In this document: positions 1 to 6,717 of the stretch, one piece after another
Layout: every line of letters begins with the position of its first letter
Position numbering within the stretch: the first letter of the stretch is position 1
NCBI GenBank assembly: GCA_947589205.1
Contig: CANQCJ010000099.1
Location: 1 to 7,752 of the forward strand
Reading direction: 5' to 3'
Length of the DNA stretch: 7,752 nucleotides
Source: an uncultured Ruminococcus sp.
GTDB taxonomy: Bacteria; Bacillota; Clostridia; Oscillospirales; Ruminococcaceae
Notes under the pieces: model-generated
The model's database searches: none
What the model was told of the DNA's origin: nothing
The model's input: only the letters and a program-made list of their open reading frames with translations
Program-made: the position numbers and the translations under genes

Positions 1-1514
1 AAGAGCCGGGTCTGGGGGTCTCCTATAATGAAGCGCTTAACAGGATATTCGTCAGACTTATGGGAGAGGTGCAGCTTGAAATATTAACAGATATCGTCAG
101 AGAGCGCAGCGGCGTTGAGATATCCTTCGGACAGGGCAGAGCGGCATATAAGGAAACGATAGTCTCCCCGGTCGAGGGAATAGGGCATTACGAACCGCTG
201 CGGCATTACGCCGAGGTGCATCTTCTGCTCGAGCCGCTAAAGCGCGGAGAGGGACTAAAATTTGAGACCGTATGCAGCGGAGACGATCTCGATCTGAGCT
301 ATCAGCGGCTGATCCTTACTCACCTTAAGGAAAAGACCCATCTCGGCGTGCTTACGGGTTCGCCGATAACCGATATGAGGATAACGCTTTGCTCCGGCAG
401 GGCGCATATAAAGCATACCGAGGGCGGCGATTTCCGTCAGGCGGTGTACCGCGCGGTGCGGCAGGGATTAAGAAGCGCGCAGAGCGTGCTGTTAGAGCCG
501 ATATACGATTATACGATAATTCTTCCGACAGAGCAGTCGGGGAGAGCCATAAGCGATATCCGGCGCATGAACGGCAGCTTTTTGCCGCCCGAAACGCAGG
601 GCGAAAATTCGATCATAAAGGGCCGCTGTCCCGCCGCGAAAATGGAGGGCTATCAGCGCGAGCTAAGCTCTTATACGGCAGGGCGCGGCAGACTGTTCCG
701 AGCTTTCGGCGGATATGACGAATGCGCCGACACCGAAAAAATTATTGAAGAGACAGGCTACGACTGCGACGGAGATCTTGAAAACAGCGCGGATTCTATA
801 TTCTGCTCTCACGGAGCGGGCTTTAACGTCCGCTGGGATAGGGTGCGCGAATATATGCACCTGCCGTCAATAATAAAGCTCGGGCGGGAGAACGAGGAAA
901 TAAAACCGCAGAAATTTGAAAAAACCTATTCGCAGATAAAAGCCGAGGACAAGGAGCTTGAGGAAATATTCGAGCGCACCTACGGCTCGTTAAAGCGCGA
1001 CAAGCGTCAGGCGTTCAAGCCGGTAAAAAAGAAAGAGATCGTTTACAAAGCAAAGCCGTATGTAAGACCCGACAAGGAATATCTTCTTGTCGACGGATAC
1101 AATATAATTTTCGCCTGGGACGAGCTGAAAAAATTAGCCGCCGAGAGCATAGACGCGGCAAGGGGCAGGCTTATCCATATTTTAAGCAATTATCAGGGAT
1201 ATAAAAAATGCGAGCTTATAATAGTTTTCGATGCCTACAGGGTCAAGGGAAGCAGCAGAGAGATCGAAAAAAACGGCGGGGTGAGCGTTATATACACCAA
1301 GGAACGCGAAACCGCCGACAGCTTTATCGAAAGGACCGCGAGGGGGATAGCGAGAAAGGAAAACGCCCGCGTAAGAGTGGCTACCTCCGACGGCTTGGAG
1401 CAGATAATAATTTTAGGCGGCGGAGCACTGAGGATCTCGGCGAATGAGCTTTATGAAGAGGTAAAAAACGCCGAAAAAGCGATAAGGGAATATATTGAAA
1501 AAAACAGAACATGA
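1..1514 (+). CDS. TetM/EF-G-like translational GTPase fused to a Rae1/YacP-type NYN endonuclease domain (5' truncated)
   Basis: The reading frame is open from base 3 to the TGA at 1512-1514, giving 503 visible residues. The true start and GTPase domain lie upstream; the ATG at 60 is internal (preceded in frame by RIFVRL, as in EF-G domain III). Numbering from base 3: end of domain III about 1-45, domain IV about 46-160 (THLGVLTGSPITD from 112), domain V about 163-250 beginning LLEP, then a conserved CSHGAGF at 268-274. A charged, Lys/Glu-rich linker (about 290-355) leads to an NYN/PIN-like domain at 358-503. This domain closely resembles B. subtilis Rae1 (YacP) from memory: LLVDGYN (D364), VFDA (D410), KERETAD (D439) and ATSD (D463) are all present at near-identical spacing. 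Known: TetM-type factors bind near the ribosomal A site, and Rae1 cleaves mRNA there. Inferred: a ribosome-targeted mRNA endonuclease. The TetM loop YSPV aligns with HIKH (135-138), so a tetracycline-resistance role is doubtful. It is followed 13 bases later by a small membrane-protein gene. Confidence 0.88.
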   Translation, partial: EPGLGVSYNEALNRIFVRLMGEVQLEILTDIVRERSGVEISFGQGRAAYKETIVSPVEGIGHYEPLRHYAEVHLLLEPLKRGEGLKFETVCSGDDLDLSYQRLILTHLKEKTHLGVLTGSPITDMRITLCSGRAHIKHTEGGDFRQAVYRAVRQGLRSAQSVLLEPIYDYTIILPTEQSGRAISDIRRMNGSFLPPETQGENSIIKGRCPAAKMEGYQRELSSYTAGRGRLFRAFGGYDECADTEKIIEETGYDCDGDLENSADSIFCSHGAGFNVRWDRVREYMHLPSIIKLGRENEEIKPQKFEKTYSQIKAEDKELEEIFERTYGSLKRDKRQAFKPVKKKEIVYKAKPYVRPDKEYLLVDGYNIIFAWDELKKLAAESIDAARGRLIHILSNYQGYKKCELIIVFDAYRVKGSSREIEKNGGVSVIYTKERETADSFIERTARGIARKENARVRVATSDGLEQIIILGGGALRISANELYEEVKNAEKAIREYIEKNRT

Positions 1515-1515
1515 G

Positions 1516-1522
1516 AGGGGAG
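1516..1522 (+). promoter_or_regulatory. Ribosome binding site of the DUF3592-like gene
   Basis: AGGGGAG lies 5 bases before the ATG at 1528 and immediately follows the stop codon of the preceding gene. It decides the start in favour of 1528 over an in-frame TTG at 1495, which would overlap the upstream gene by 20 bases and has no comparable site. Confidence 0.7.
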
Positions 1523-1527
1523 CTTTT

Positions 1528-1974
1528 ATGTCGATAATCAGAGCCGCTCAGGCGGTAGAAAATGTAGACGGCACAACGATGCTGATACTGATACTGCGGA
1601 CGGTCGTGCTTTTTGCCGGAGTGTTTCTTTTGTATTTCGGACTGCGCTGTCTTTGGGAGATACGTCCTGTCAGAAAAAAGAAATACAGCCGCATCGTTCG
1701 GGCAAGGGTGATAGAGATAATAGAGGAACACCGTTCCGCAACGCTCAACGTTTATATCACGCCGAGGTTTGAATTTTTTAACGATGAGGGAAAGCGCGAG
1801 GAATTTATGCCGCCCAAAGCGGTACATCCGTGCAGGTTAAAATTTGAAGACGAGGTAAAGCTCTGCATAACGCCGGACAGGAAATTCCGCGCTATCAGAA
1901 GCAAGATAAAATTAAAGGCTTCTCTTATATACTTTTTTATAGGAGCTTTGCTTATCTTAACGCAGACGTTTTGA
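1528..1974 (+). CDS. Small two-helix membrane protein, DUF3592-like
   Basis: 148 residues from the ATG at 1528. Function is not recognised. Residues about 18-42 form a hydrophobic helix (LILILRTVVLFAGVFLLYFGL) followed by positive charges (RPVRKKK). Residues about 129-148 form a second helix ending at the C-terminus. Between them is a soluble, beta-rich stretch of about 75 residues with the pattern ARVIEI...YITPRFEF...G...EF.P...........F.DEVKL.ITPDRKF. This layout (TM, small beta domain about polar strands and an NPDR/TPDR-like turn, TM) resembles DUF3592 membrane proteins; the assignment is by eye and from memory. The basic residues just after the first helix suggest the middle domain is cytoplasmic. 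The gene is 13 bases downstream of the GTPase-nuclease gene and 25 bases upstream of another small membrane protein, so the three are probably co-transcribed. Confidence 0.75.
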   Translation: MSIIRAAQAVENVDGTTMLILILRTVVLFAGVFLLYFGLRCLWEIRPVRKKKYSRIVRARVIEIIEEHRSATLNVYITPRFEFFNDEGKREEFMPPKAVHPCRLKFEDEVKLCITPDRKFRAIRSKIKLKASLIYFFIGALLILTQTF

Positions 1975-1999
1975 TTTTTTATAGGAGAGATAAAACGCT

Positions 2000-2608
2000 A
2001 TGAACGATCCTTTAAGTGAAATTATCGAGCGGCAAAAGCAAAAACGCCGAGCCGAGCTTCACGCGCTTGACGGCTGCAGGGAGGATATGTCCGATGTGAA
2101 ATTTTCCCTTGAGCCGCCTAAGGGCACGGCAAAGGCGGTATTGGCGCTCTTGGGCTTGACAGCTCTTTTGGTATTGATATTTTTTATAAAAAGACTGCCC
2201 TCGAGGTCGGTAGGTATAGGCTCGGGCAAAGCGGGACCCATGCTTGCGCTTATCGCCGTTATGGCGGCGGCGATATTACTAATGATATTTTTTGACAGCA
2301 AAAAAGCGCGCCTCAGCGTCGAGGGGAAAATCATTTATTATAAGGATAAGGCTTTTCGTGCGAAGGATATTTCGCTTGTAAAAATAGACAAAGCCGGATA
2401 TATAAAAATTTTTTCGGGAAACGATATCGTGTTAAAGGCTTCTTATGCGGACGAAAACAGCGAAAAGCTTATAGCGTGGGCAAAAAAATGCGGAATAGCG
2501 TTAAGCGATGAGCGCACGCCGTTTGAAGAGCTTTACGGAGAGCCGCTCGATCCGGAAGCGGAAAAGACCGACAGAGCCGTGCAAATTATTAAAAAATATC
2601 GAAGCTGA
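2000..2608 (+). CDS. Membrane protein with two helices and a C-terminal PH-like domain
   Basis: 202 residues. A GGAGAG ribosome binding site at 1983-1988 lies 11 bases before the ATG. Residues 1-43 are polar and charged (RQKQKRR). Two hydrophobic helices follow at about 44-63 and 79-98, joined by a short Gly/Ser-rich loop. Residues about 103-168 look like a small bacterial PH-like beta-sandwich with a closing helix (RLSVEGKIIYY...FRAKDISLVKI...GYIKIFSGNDIVLKASYADENSEKLIAWAKKCGI), as in YcxB/DUF6560-type membrane proteins. The tail (169-202) is charged. The family call rests only on this pattern. It is the last gene of the block starting with the TetM-Rae1 fusion. I see no GC-rich terminator after it; the pan promoter begins 20 bases downstream. 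Confidence 0.75.
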   Translation: MNDPLSEIIERQKQKRRAELHALDGCREDMSDVKFSLEPPKGTAKAVLALLGLTALLVLIFFIKRLPSRSVGIGSGKAGPMLALIAVMAAAILLMIFFDSKKARLSVEGKIIYYKDKAFRAKDISLVKIDKAGYIKIFSGNDIVLKASYADENSEKLIAWAKKCGIALSDERTPFEELYGEPLDPEAEKTDRAVQIIKKYRS

Positions 2609-2628
2609 AAAAAATAACGGGAAGGGTA

Positions 2629-2657
2629 TTGATTTTTGCAAAAAAAAACGTTATAAT
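2629..2657 (+). promoter_or_regulatory. Sigma-A type promoter of the panBCD-coaX operon
   Basis: A -35 TTGATT (2629-2634) is separated by exactly 17 bases from a perfect -10 TATAAT (2652-2657). The spacer contains the palindrome TTTTTGCAAAAA (2633-2644) and an A-tract that may bend DNA. The predicted transcript start is near 2664, giving a leader of about 57 bases before panB. Assignment is by consensus match only. Confidence 0.75.
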
Positions 2658-2672
2658 AAGAACTGTATTGTA

Positions 2673-2685
2673 TCCGTTTAACGGA
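2673..2685 (+). promoter_or_regulatory. Short inverted repeat in the panB leader
   Basis: TCCGT-TTA-ACGGA is a perfect 5-base inverted repeat with a 3-base centre, located about 10-20 bases downstream of the predicted start of transcription. It could be a small RNA hairpin or an operator half-site arrangement. It is short enough to arise by chance, so a regulatory role is only possible. Confidence 0.3.
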
Positions 2686-2704
2686 ACGATAACATTATTT
2701 TATA

Positions 2705-2709
2705 AGGAG
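2705..2709 (+). promoter_or_regulatory. Ribosome binding site of panB
   Basis: AGGAG lies 11 bases before the ATG at 2721 but only 2 bases before the in-frame ATG at 2712. The nearer ATG is too close for initiation, so 2721 is the better start. Similar 10-11 base spacings occur at panC and at the epimerase gene in this window. Confidence 0.65.
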
Positions 2710-2720
2710 AAATGTTTGCT

Positions 2721-3566
2721 ATGAAAAACACCGCTGCAACGATCATCGGGCAGAAGCAATCGGGAGAAAAAATAACGATGCTTACCGCCTACGATTACAC
2801 GACAGCCTGTATCGCCGACGGCTGCGGGATAAATTCTATCCTCGTCGGCGATTCGCTCGGAATGGTCATGTTGGGCTATGACACAACGCTTCCGGTCACT
2901 ATGGAGGATATGCTCCATCACACAAAAGCCGTTTCAAGGGGCGCGAAGAACGCCTTCGTGGTCGCCGATATGCCGTTTATGTCTTATCAGACGAGCGTTT
3001 ATGACGCGGTAACGAACGCGGGCAGACTTATAAAGGAGGGCGGCGCGCAGGCTGTAAAGCTTGAAGGCGGAGCGGAGGTCTGCGAGCAGATAAAGGCTAT
3101 CGTCGATTCGTCCATACCGGTGGTAGGTCACCTCGGTCTTACGCCGCAGTCGGTAAACGCCTTCGGCGGCTTCAAGGTACAGGGAAAGGATTACGAACGT
3201 GCAAAGCGGCTTATCGAGGACGCGCTTAAAATACAGCGGGCGGGAGCCTGCGCGGTCGTGCTCGAATGTATACCGGCTGAGCTTGCGGCTATAATAACCG
3301 AACAGCTTATGATACCTACTATAGGCATCGGCGCGGGAGCGCATTGCGACGGACAGGTGCTCGTTTATCAGGATATGCTGGGACTTACGCAGGGTCATAC
3401 GCCGAAATTCGCTAAACAGTTTGCGGACGTCGGCGCGCTTATGAGGCAGGGTATCGCAGAATACATCGAGCAGACGAGGGCTTCGGCTTTTCCGGCTGAA
3501 GAGCATACCTACAGCAGCGATATGCAGGTTATAGAAAGACTTAAAAAGGAGTTGTCGGCAAGGTGA
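2721..3566 (+). CDS. panB: 3-methyl-2-oxobutanoate hydroxymethyltransferase (ketopantoate hydroxymethyltransferase)
   Basis: 281 residues from ATG 2721, slightly longer than the 264 of E. coli PanB. It transfers a hydroxymethyl group from 5,10-methylene-tetrahydrofolate to 2-oxoisovalerate to give ketopantoate, the first committed step of pantothenate synthesis, in the cytoplasm. The whole protein follows the family's (beta/alpha)8 pattern: MLTAYDY (20-26), LVGDSLGMV (41-49), ADMPFMSY (82-89), KLEGG (113-117), HLGLTPQSV (138-145), LECIPAEL (181-188), IGIGAG (201-206) and HTPKF (226-230). Metal ligands D44 and D83 and the acid/base E182 correspond to E. coli D45, D84 and E181. It is the first gene after a strong promoter and overlaps panC by 4 bases. 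Nothing is missing or unusual in the active site. Confidence 0.97.
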   Translation: MKNTAATIIGQKQSGEKITMLTAYDYTTACIADGCGINSILVGDSLGMVMLGYDTTLPVTMEDMLHHTKAVSRGAKNAFVVADMPFMSYQTSVYDAVTNAGRLIKEGGAQAVKLEGGAEVCEQIKAIVDSSIPVVGHLGLTPQSVNAFGGFKVQGKDYERAKRLIEDALKIQRAGACAVVLECIPAELAAIITEQLMIPTIGIGAGAHCDGQVLVYQDMLGLTQGHTPKFAKQFADVGALMRQGIAEYIEQTRASAFPAEEHTYSSDMQVIERLKKELSAR

Positions 3567-4429
3567 TAAAAATAATAAAGACCGTCGCGCAGATGCGTGA
3601 GATAATAAAGGAATGGCGCAGGGAGGGTCAAACGATCGGACTTGTGCCCACTATGGGATATCTTCACGAGGGTCATGCGAGCCTGATAGACGCTTCCAAA
3701 AGAGACAACGGCCGCACGGTCGTCTCGGATTTTGTAAATCCCATACAATTCGGACCTACCGAGGATCTTGAAAGCTATCCGAGGGATATGGACAGAGACA
3801 GCGCGCTCGCCGAAGAGCACGGCGCGGACGTTATTTTCGCGCCGCAGGCGGAGGAGATGTACCGCCCGGGATTTTCCAGCTTTGTGGATATGACCGTCCT
3901 CACGCAGGAGCTTTGCGGACTTAGCCGTCCTACTCATTTTCGCGGAGTATGCACGGTAGTCAGCAAGCTTTTCAATATCGTCACCCCCGACAGGGCGTAT
4001 TTCGGCAAAAAGGACGCCCAGCAGCTTGCTGTAATAAAGCATATGGTGAGCGATCTTAACATGGATATAGAAATTATCGGCTGCCCGATAGTAAGAGAAT
4101 CCGACGGTCTTGCAAAAAGCTCTCGCAATACCTATCTTAACGGCGAGGAAAGACAGGCGGCATTAGCGCTTTCAAAAGCCGTAGGCTTAGGCTCGGATAT
4201 GGTCTCAAAGGGTGAGACGAGCTGTAAAAAAATAATAGAAGCGATGAAGGAGCTTATAGAAGCCGAGCCGCTTGCGCGGATAGATTATGTAAAGATAGTC
4301 GATGAAGCCGATATGCAGCAGATAGAAACGATAGATCGTCCCGCGCTCTGCGCGATGGCGGTATATATTGGTAAAACAAGGCTTATCGACAATTTCTTCA
4401 CCTCCGACGTAAAAGGAGCGCAAAAATGA
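3563..4429 (+). CDS. panC: Pantothenate synthetase (pantoate--beta-alanine ligase)
   Basis: 288 residues with a GTG start that overlaps the panB stop (GTGA, 3563-3566). AAGGAG at 3546-3551 lies inside the end of panB. The enzyme activates pantoate with ATP to pantoyl-adenylate and joins it to beta-alanine. Visible family motifs: [11 protein letters not shown] (28-38, the HIGH-like nucleotide site), [18 protein letters not shown] (57-75), [15 protein letters not shown] (124-138), FGKKDAQQL (147-155, pantoate-binding glutamines), and [12 protein letters not shown] (178-192, the KMSKS-like loop). Length is normal. One oddity is Asp56 in VVSDFVNP, where most homologues I recall have Ile or Val. 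A 4-base ATGA overlap with panD follows, supporting translational coupling. Confidence 0.97.
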   Translation: MIKIIKTVAQMREIIKEWRREGQTIGLVPTMGYLHEGHASLIDASKRDNGRTVVSDFVNPIQFGPTEDLESYPRDMDRDSALAEEHGADVIFAPQAEEMYRPGFSSFVDMTVLTQELCGLSRPTHFRGVCTVVSKLFNIVTPDRAYFGKKDAQQLAVIKHMVSDLNMDIEIIGCPIVRESDGLAKSSRNTYLNGEERQAALALSKAVGLGSDMVSKGETSCKKIIEAMKELIEAEPLARIDYVKIVDEADMQQIETIDRPALCAMAVYIGKTRLIDNFFTSDVKGAQK

Positions 4430-4818
4430 CTATATCGTTACTGAAAAGCAAGATACACCGCGCGGTGATAACGCAGGCGGAGCTTAATTATATAGGAAGC
4501 GTTACCATTGACGAGGAGCTTATGGACGAAGCGGGTCTTGTCGAATATGAGCGCGTTCATATCGTAAATATCAACAGCGGCAGCCGTATAGAGACCTACT
4601 GCATAGCGGGGGAGCGCGGCAGCGGCGTGATATGCTTAAACGGCGCGGCGGCGCGTTCCGGACAGCGCGGAGACCTTGTTATAATAATGTCCTACGCCGA
4701 TATGACCCCGCAGGAGGCGTCGAGCCATTCGCCGAGGGTCGTGTTCGTCGATGAAAAAAACCGCGCGGTGAGAACGCTTTCCTATGAAAGGCACGGCAAG
4801 CCGGAGGAGCTGCTATGA
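4426..4818 (+). CDS. panD: Aspartate 1-decarboxylase proenzyme
   Basis: 130 residues (E. coli 126). It decarboxylates aspartate to beta-alanine, the second substrate of PanC. The proenzyme self-cleaves between Gly24 and Ser25 (YIGS, 22-25), and Ser25 becomes the pyruvoyl cofactor at the N-terminus of the alpha chain. Other conserved residues sit at the same numbers as in E. coli: K9, R54, T57, Y58 and N72 followed by GAAA. AAAAGGAG at 4411-4418 precedes the ATG by 7 bases. The start overlaps the panC stop and the stop overlaps the coaX start (both ATGA). This is the bacterial pyruvoyl-type enzyme, not the PLP-dependent alternative. No sign of damage. Confidence 0.97.
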   Translation: MTISLLKSKIHRAVITQAELNYIGSVTIDEELMDEAGLVEYERVHIVNINSGSRIETYCIAGERGSGVICLNGAAARSGQRGDLVIIMSYADMTPQEASSHSPRVVFVDEKNRAVRTLSYERHGKPEELL

Positions 4819-5582
4819 TACTTGCGGTAGATATAGGCAACACCAATATCGTTATCGGCTGCTTTGACGAAAACGAGATACTGTTTGTCGAGCGGCTTTC
4901 CACCAACCGCAGCTCCACCGAAATGGAATACACGATAATGATAAAAAACATTCTCGAGCTTAACGGGCTTACCGCCGAGAGCATTTCCGGCGGTATAATC
5001 TCTTCGGTCGTGCCGCCGCTTACAAACACCGTTCACGACGCCATGCGGCGTCTCGGCTGCTTACAGATACTCGTGGTAGGTCCGGGAATAAAGACGGGGC
5101 TTAAAATAATGCTCGACAATCCGTCCCAGCTCGGCAGCGACAGAGTAGCGGACGCTGTTGCGGCGATAAATTATTATCCCGCTCCGCTGATACTTATAGA
5201 TATGGGCACGGCAACGACTATCTCGGTCATAGACAGCGACAAAAGCTTCCTCGGGGGAATGATAATCCCCGGTGTGCGCGTTTCGCTCGAATCGCTCTGC
5301 GGAAACACCTCGCAGCTTCCGCGCATAAGCCTTACACCGCCGCCGTCCGTTATCGGCACAAACACGATCGACTGCATGAAAAGCGGGATACTTAACGCTA
5401 CAGCCGCAGGCATAGAGGGCGCGGCGGAGCGTATCGAGGAGGAGCTTGGAAAAAGCTGTACTATCGTCGCGACCGGCGGACTGGCTTCTGCCGTGATACC
5501 CTTTTGCCGCCGAAAAATAATAATAGACGATACCCTGCTGTTAAAGGGTCTAAGGATAATTTACGAAAAAAACCACAGATAA
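4815..5582 (+). CDS. coaX: Type III pantothenate kinase
   Basis: 255 residues. It phosphorylates pantothenate to 4'-phosphopantothenate, the first step of CoA synthesis from the vitamin. ASKHA-fold motifs are all visible: DIGNTN (6-11, ATP phosphate loop), GSDR (107-110, with D109 the catalytic base), DMGTATT (129-135) and GGMIIPG (147-153), with a second ATP-contact region around ATGG (219-222). It belongs to the CoaX family, which needs a monovalent cation and, unlike the type I CoaA, resists feedback inhibition by CoA (family knowledge). GGAGGAG at 4803-4809 lies 5 bases before the ATG, inside panD. Placement directly behind panBCD links pantothenate synthesis to its use. It is the last gene of the operon, followed 6 bases later by a hairpin. 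Confidence 0.96.
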   Translation: MILAVDIGNTNIVIGCFDENEILFVERLSTNRSSTEMEYTIMIKNILELNGLTAESISGGIISSVVPPLTNTVHDAMRRLGCLQILVVGPGIKTGLKIMLDNPSQLGSDRVADAVAAINYYPAPLILIDMGTATTISVIDSDKSFLGGMIIPGVRVSLESLCGNTSQLPRISLTPPPSVIGTNTIDCMKSGILNATAAGIEGAAERIEEELGKSCTIVATGGLASAVIPFCRRKIIIDDTLLLKGLRIIYEKNHR

Positions 5583-5588
5583 ACAATA

Positions 5589-5615
5589 AAGGCGAAGCTT
5601 TTAATGCTTCGCCTT
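5589..5615. terminator. Bidirectional intrinsic terminator between convergent coaX and epimerase genes
   Basis: AAGGCGAAGC (5589-5598) and GCTTCGCCTT (5606-5615) form a perfect 10-base-pair stem around a 7-base loop. It begins 6 bases after the coaX stop and ends 6 bases before the stop codon of the minus-strand gene. A T-rich run follows on both strands (TTATTTTGTATTT on +, TTTATTGTTTAT on -), neither being a pure U-tract, so it most likely ends both transcripts, perhaps incompletely. Confidence 0.85.
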
Positions 5616-5621
5616 GTAAAA

Positions 5622-6551
5622 TTATTTTGTATTTGAAAGATTCCAGCGGAATGTCGAAATACGCTTTGCGCGGGTGTTGTCGATATTCCAGTTGGCAAAG
5701 GAAGCGTTGGGGTCGAAGTAGCGGTAGTCGCTCTTGCCCTTCGACTTGTTAAAGGTTACCGCCGCAGGCGAGCTTCTTTGGATCACCGCGCCTATCCTGT
5801 GGTGGTCGCGCTCGAAGTCGAGTATCTCCTTAGCCGTAGTCTGTCTCGAATCGCAGATGTTGTAAACGCCCTCGTATCTTCCCGAAGGACCTTCAACTAT
5901 ACCGCTGATAAAGTCGATGTAGTTGTAAAGGCAGCAGAACGAGAAGCCGTATTCGCCCTCTTTAAAGATGTAAGCCACATCGTCCTTTTTGTCGTAAACT
6001 CTCTCGCGGAGGTTGTCGGTAAATTCGGCGGTGTAGATGGGGGCAAGGCGCGCGATCACCGGGACAGTATCGCTCTTTTTAAGAGCCTTCATCAGCATCT
6101 TTTCGCTTAAAAGCTTCATATCCACATAGTTTGAGCTGCCCTTTTCGGGAGTCGTCTCTCTTATCGGCTCTCTGCCCTTTTGCAGACCGTAGACCTGCGT
6201 CGTGCTCGTCAGGATAATGTTCTTTACCCCGCACTTGTCCGCAGTGTCATAAAGAAACTTGTCGAAAAGCTTGCTCTTTTTCATCTCGGCGTCTGTTATC
6301 AATGGGTCAAGATCGTTGTCAGCCGTGCAGGCTAAGTGTACGATGGTGTCTATCTGGTTGCTCTGGATAACGTTAATTATCATATCTTTATCCGCAACGT
6401 CGCACAGAACAAATGTATAATTCAGGTCGGTCCCGATAAATTCGTTGTTTCTGCCGTCAACGGCAAAAACCTTATGCTTTTTTTTGAGCATTGTTTCGGT
6501 AAGCGCGACTCCGATCATGCCGCTTGCTCCGGTGATAAAAACATTTGCCAT
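5622..6551 (-). CDS. NAD-dependent epimerase/dehydratase, extended SDR family
   Basis: 309 residues from the ATG at 6551 (complement). The N-terminus MANVFITGASGMIG is the Rossmann beta-strand with GxxGxxG at residues 8-14. Asp32 at the end of the second strand (VFAVDG) favours NAD over NADP. VLCDVAD (48-54) and IVHLAC (70-75) are typical of the fold. The catalytic set is present: STTQVYG (116-122) with T117, and Y142xxxK146 (YVDMK). The length is typical of sugar-nucleotide epimerases and dehydratases. The C-terminal substrate half (from about 170) is divergent, so the substrate is unknown. The frame stays open for a further 31 codons upstream, but those residues are unlike the family and the Rossmann strand starts right after Met 6551. 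It converges on coaX and diverges from the MBOAT gene; a link to cell-surface glycan modification is only a guess from that neighbour. Confidence 0.9.
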   Translation of the reverse strand: MANVFITGASGMIGVALTETMLKKKHKVFAVDGRNNEFIGTDLNYTFVLCDVADKDMIINVIQSNQIDTIVHLACTADNDLDPLITDAEMKKSKLFDKFLYDTADKCGVKNIILTSTTQVYGLQKGREPIRETTPEKGSSNYVDMKLLSEKMLMKALKKSDTVPVIARLAPIYTAEFTDNLRERVYDKKDDVAYIFKEGEYGFSFCCLYNYIDFISGIVEGPSGRYEGVYNICDSRQTTAKEILDFERDHHRIGAVIQRSSPAAVTFNKSKGKSDYRYFDPNASFANWNIDNTRAKRISTFRWNLSNTK

Positions 6552-6562
6552 ACCGTTATATA

Positions 6563-6567
6563 CTCCT
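6563..6567 (-). promoter_or_regulatory. Ribosome binding site of the epimerase gene
   Basis: The complement reads AGGAG (within AGAGAGGAG), 11 bases before the ATG at 6551. It supports that start over the longer open frame reaching 6644, which would begin essentially at the predicted transcript start. Confidence 0.65.
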
Positions 6568-6646
6568 CTCTGGTCGTGCGGTAGAGAACGTTTTCGTAAC
6601 ATATCAAAATTTAAACGCACTAACCGCATTATAATATCATACAATA

Positions 6647-6674
6647 ATTATAGCACACTTTTTTGATTTTGCAA
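6647..6674 (-). promoter_or_regulatory. Promoter of the epimerase gene
   Basis: On the complement, -35 TTGCAA (6674-6669) and -10 TATAAT (6652-6647) are 16 bases apart, and the -10 is extended (TGC before TATAAT). The predicted start near 6640 gives a leader of about 88 bases. Another TATAAT at 6633-6628 lacks a matching -35. Confidence 0.7.
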
Positions 6675-6717
6675 ATAGTTTTTTTAATTTTTCAATAAAA
6701 GTTTTAATTTCTTCATA

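Noticed and set aside
60..1514. ATG at 60 as the true start of the first gene
   Set aside because: The frame is open to the window edge and the upstream residues continue a recognisable EF-G/TetM domain III, so the gene starts before the window.
2609..2650. Terminator after the PH-like membrane protein gene
   Set aside because: Only an A/T palindrome (TTTTTGCAAAAA) is present, with no GC-rich stem. It is better explained as part of the pan promoter spacer.
2664..2711. A pan-type riboswitch-like RNA motif upstream of panB
   Set aside because: Such motifs are known upstream of pan genes in some Firmicutes. Here the leader is only about 57 bases with one 5-base-pair hairpin, and I cannot match the conserved bulged adenines.
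2712..2720. panB starting at ATG 2712
   Set aside because: Only 2 bases separate AGGAG from this ATG. The ATG at 2721 has usable spacing and gives a family-like N-terminus.
2934..4042. Long minus-strand open frames opposite panB and panC (190 and 177 codons)
   Set aside because: They lie entirely antisense to strongly conserved enzymes, show no recognisable domains or ribosome binding sites, and follow from the codon bias of the real genes.
5504..6110. Plus-strand open frames across the coaX end and opposite the epimerase gene
   Set aside because: The first crosses the terminator hairpin and both are out of frame with or antisense to well-supported genes.
6552..6644. 31-residue N-terminal extension of the epimerase
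   Set aside because: The extension is unlike the SDR family, begins at the predicted transcript start and lacks a ribosome binding site. The Rossmann strand starts at Met 6551.
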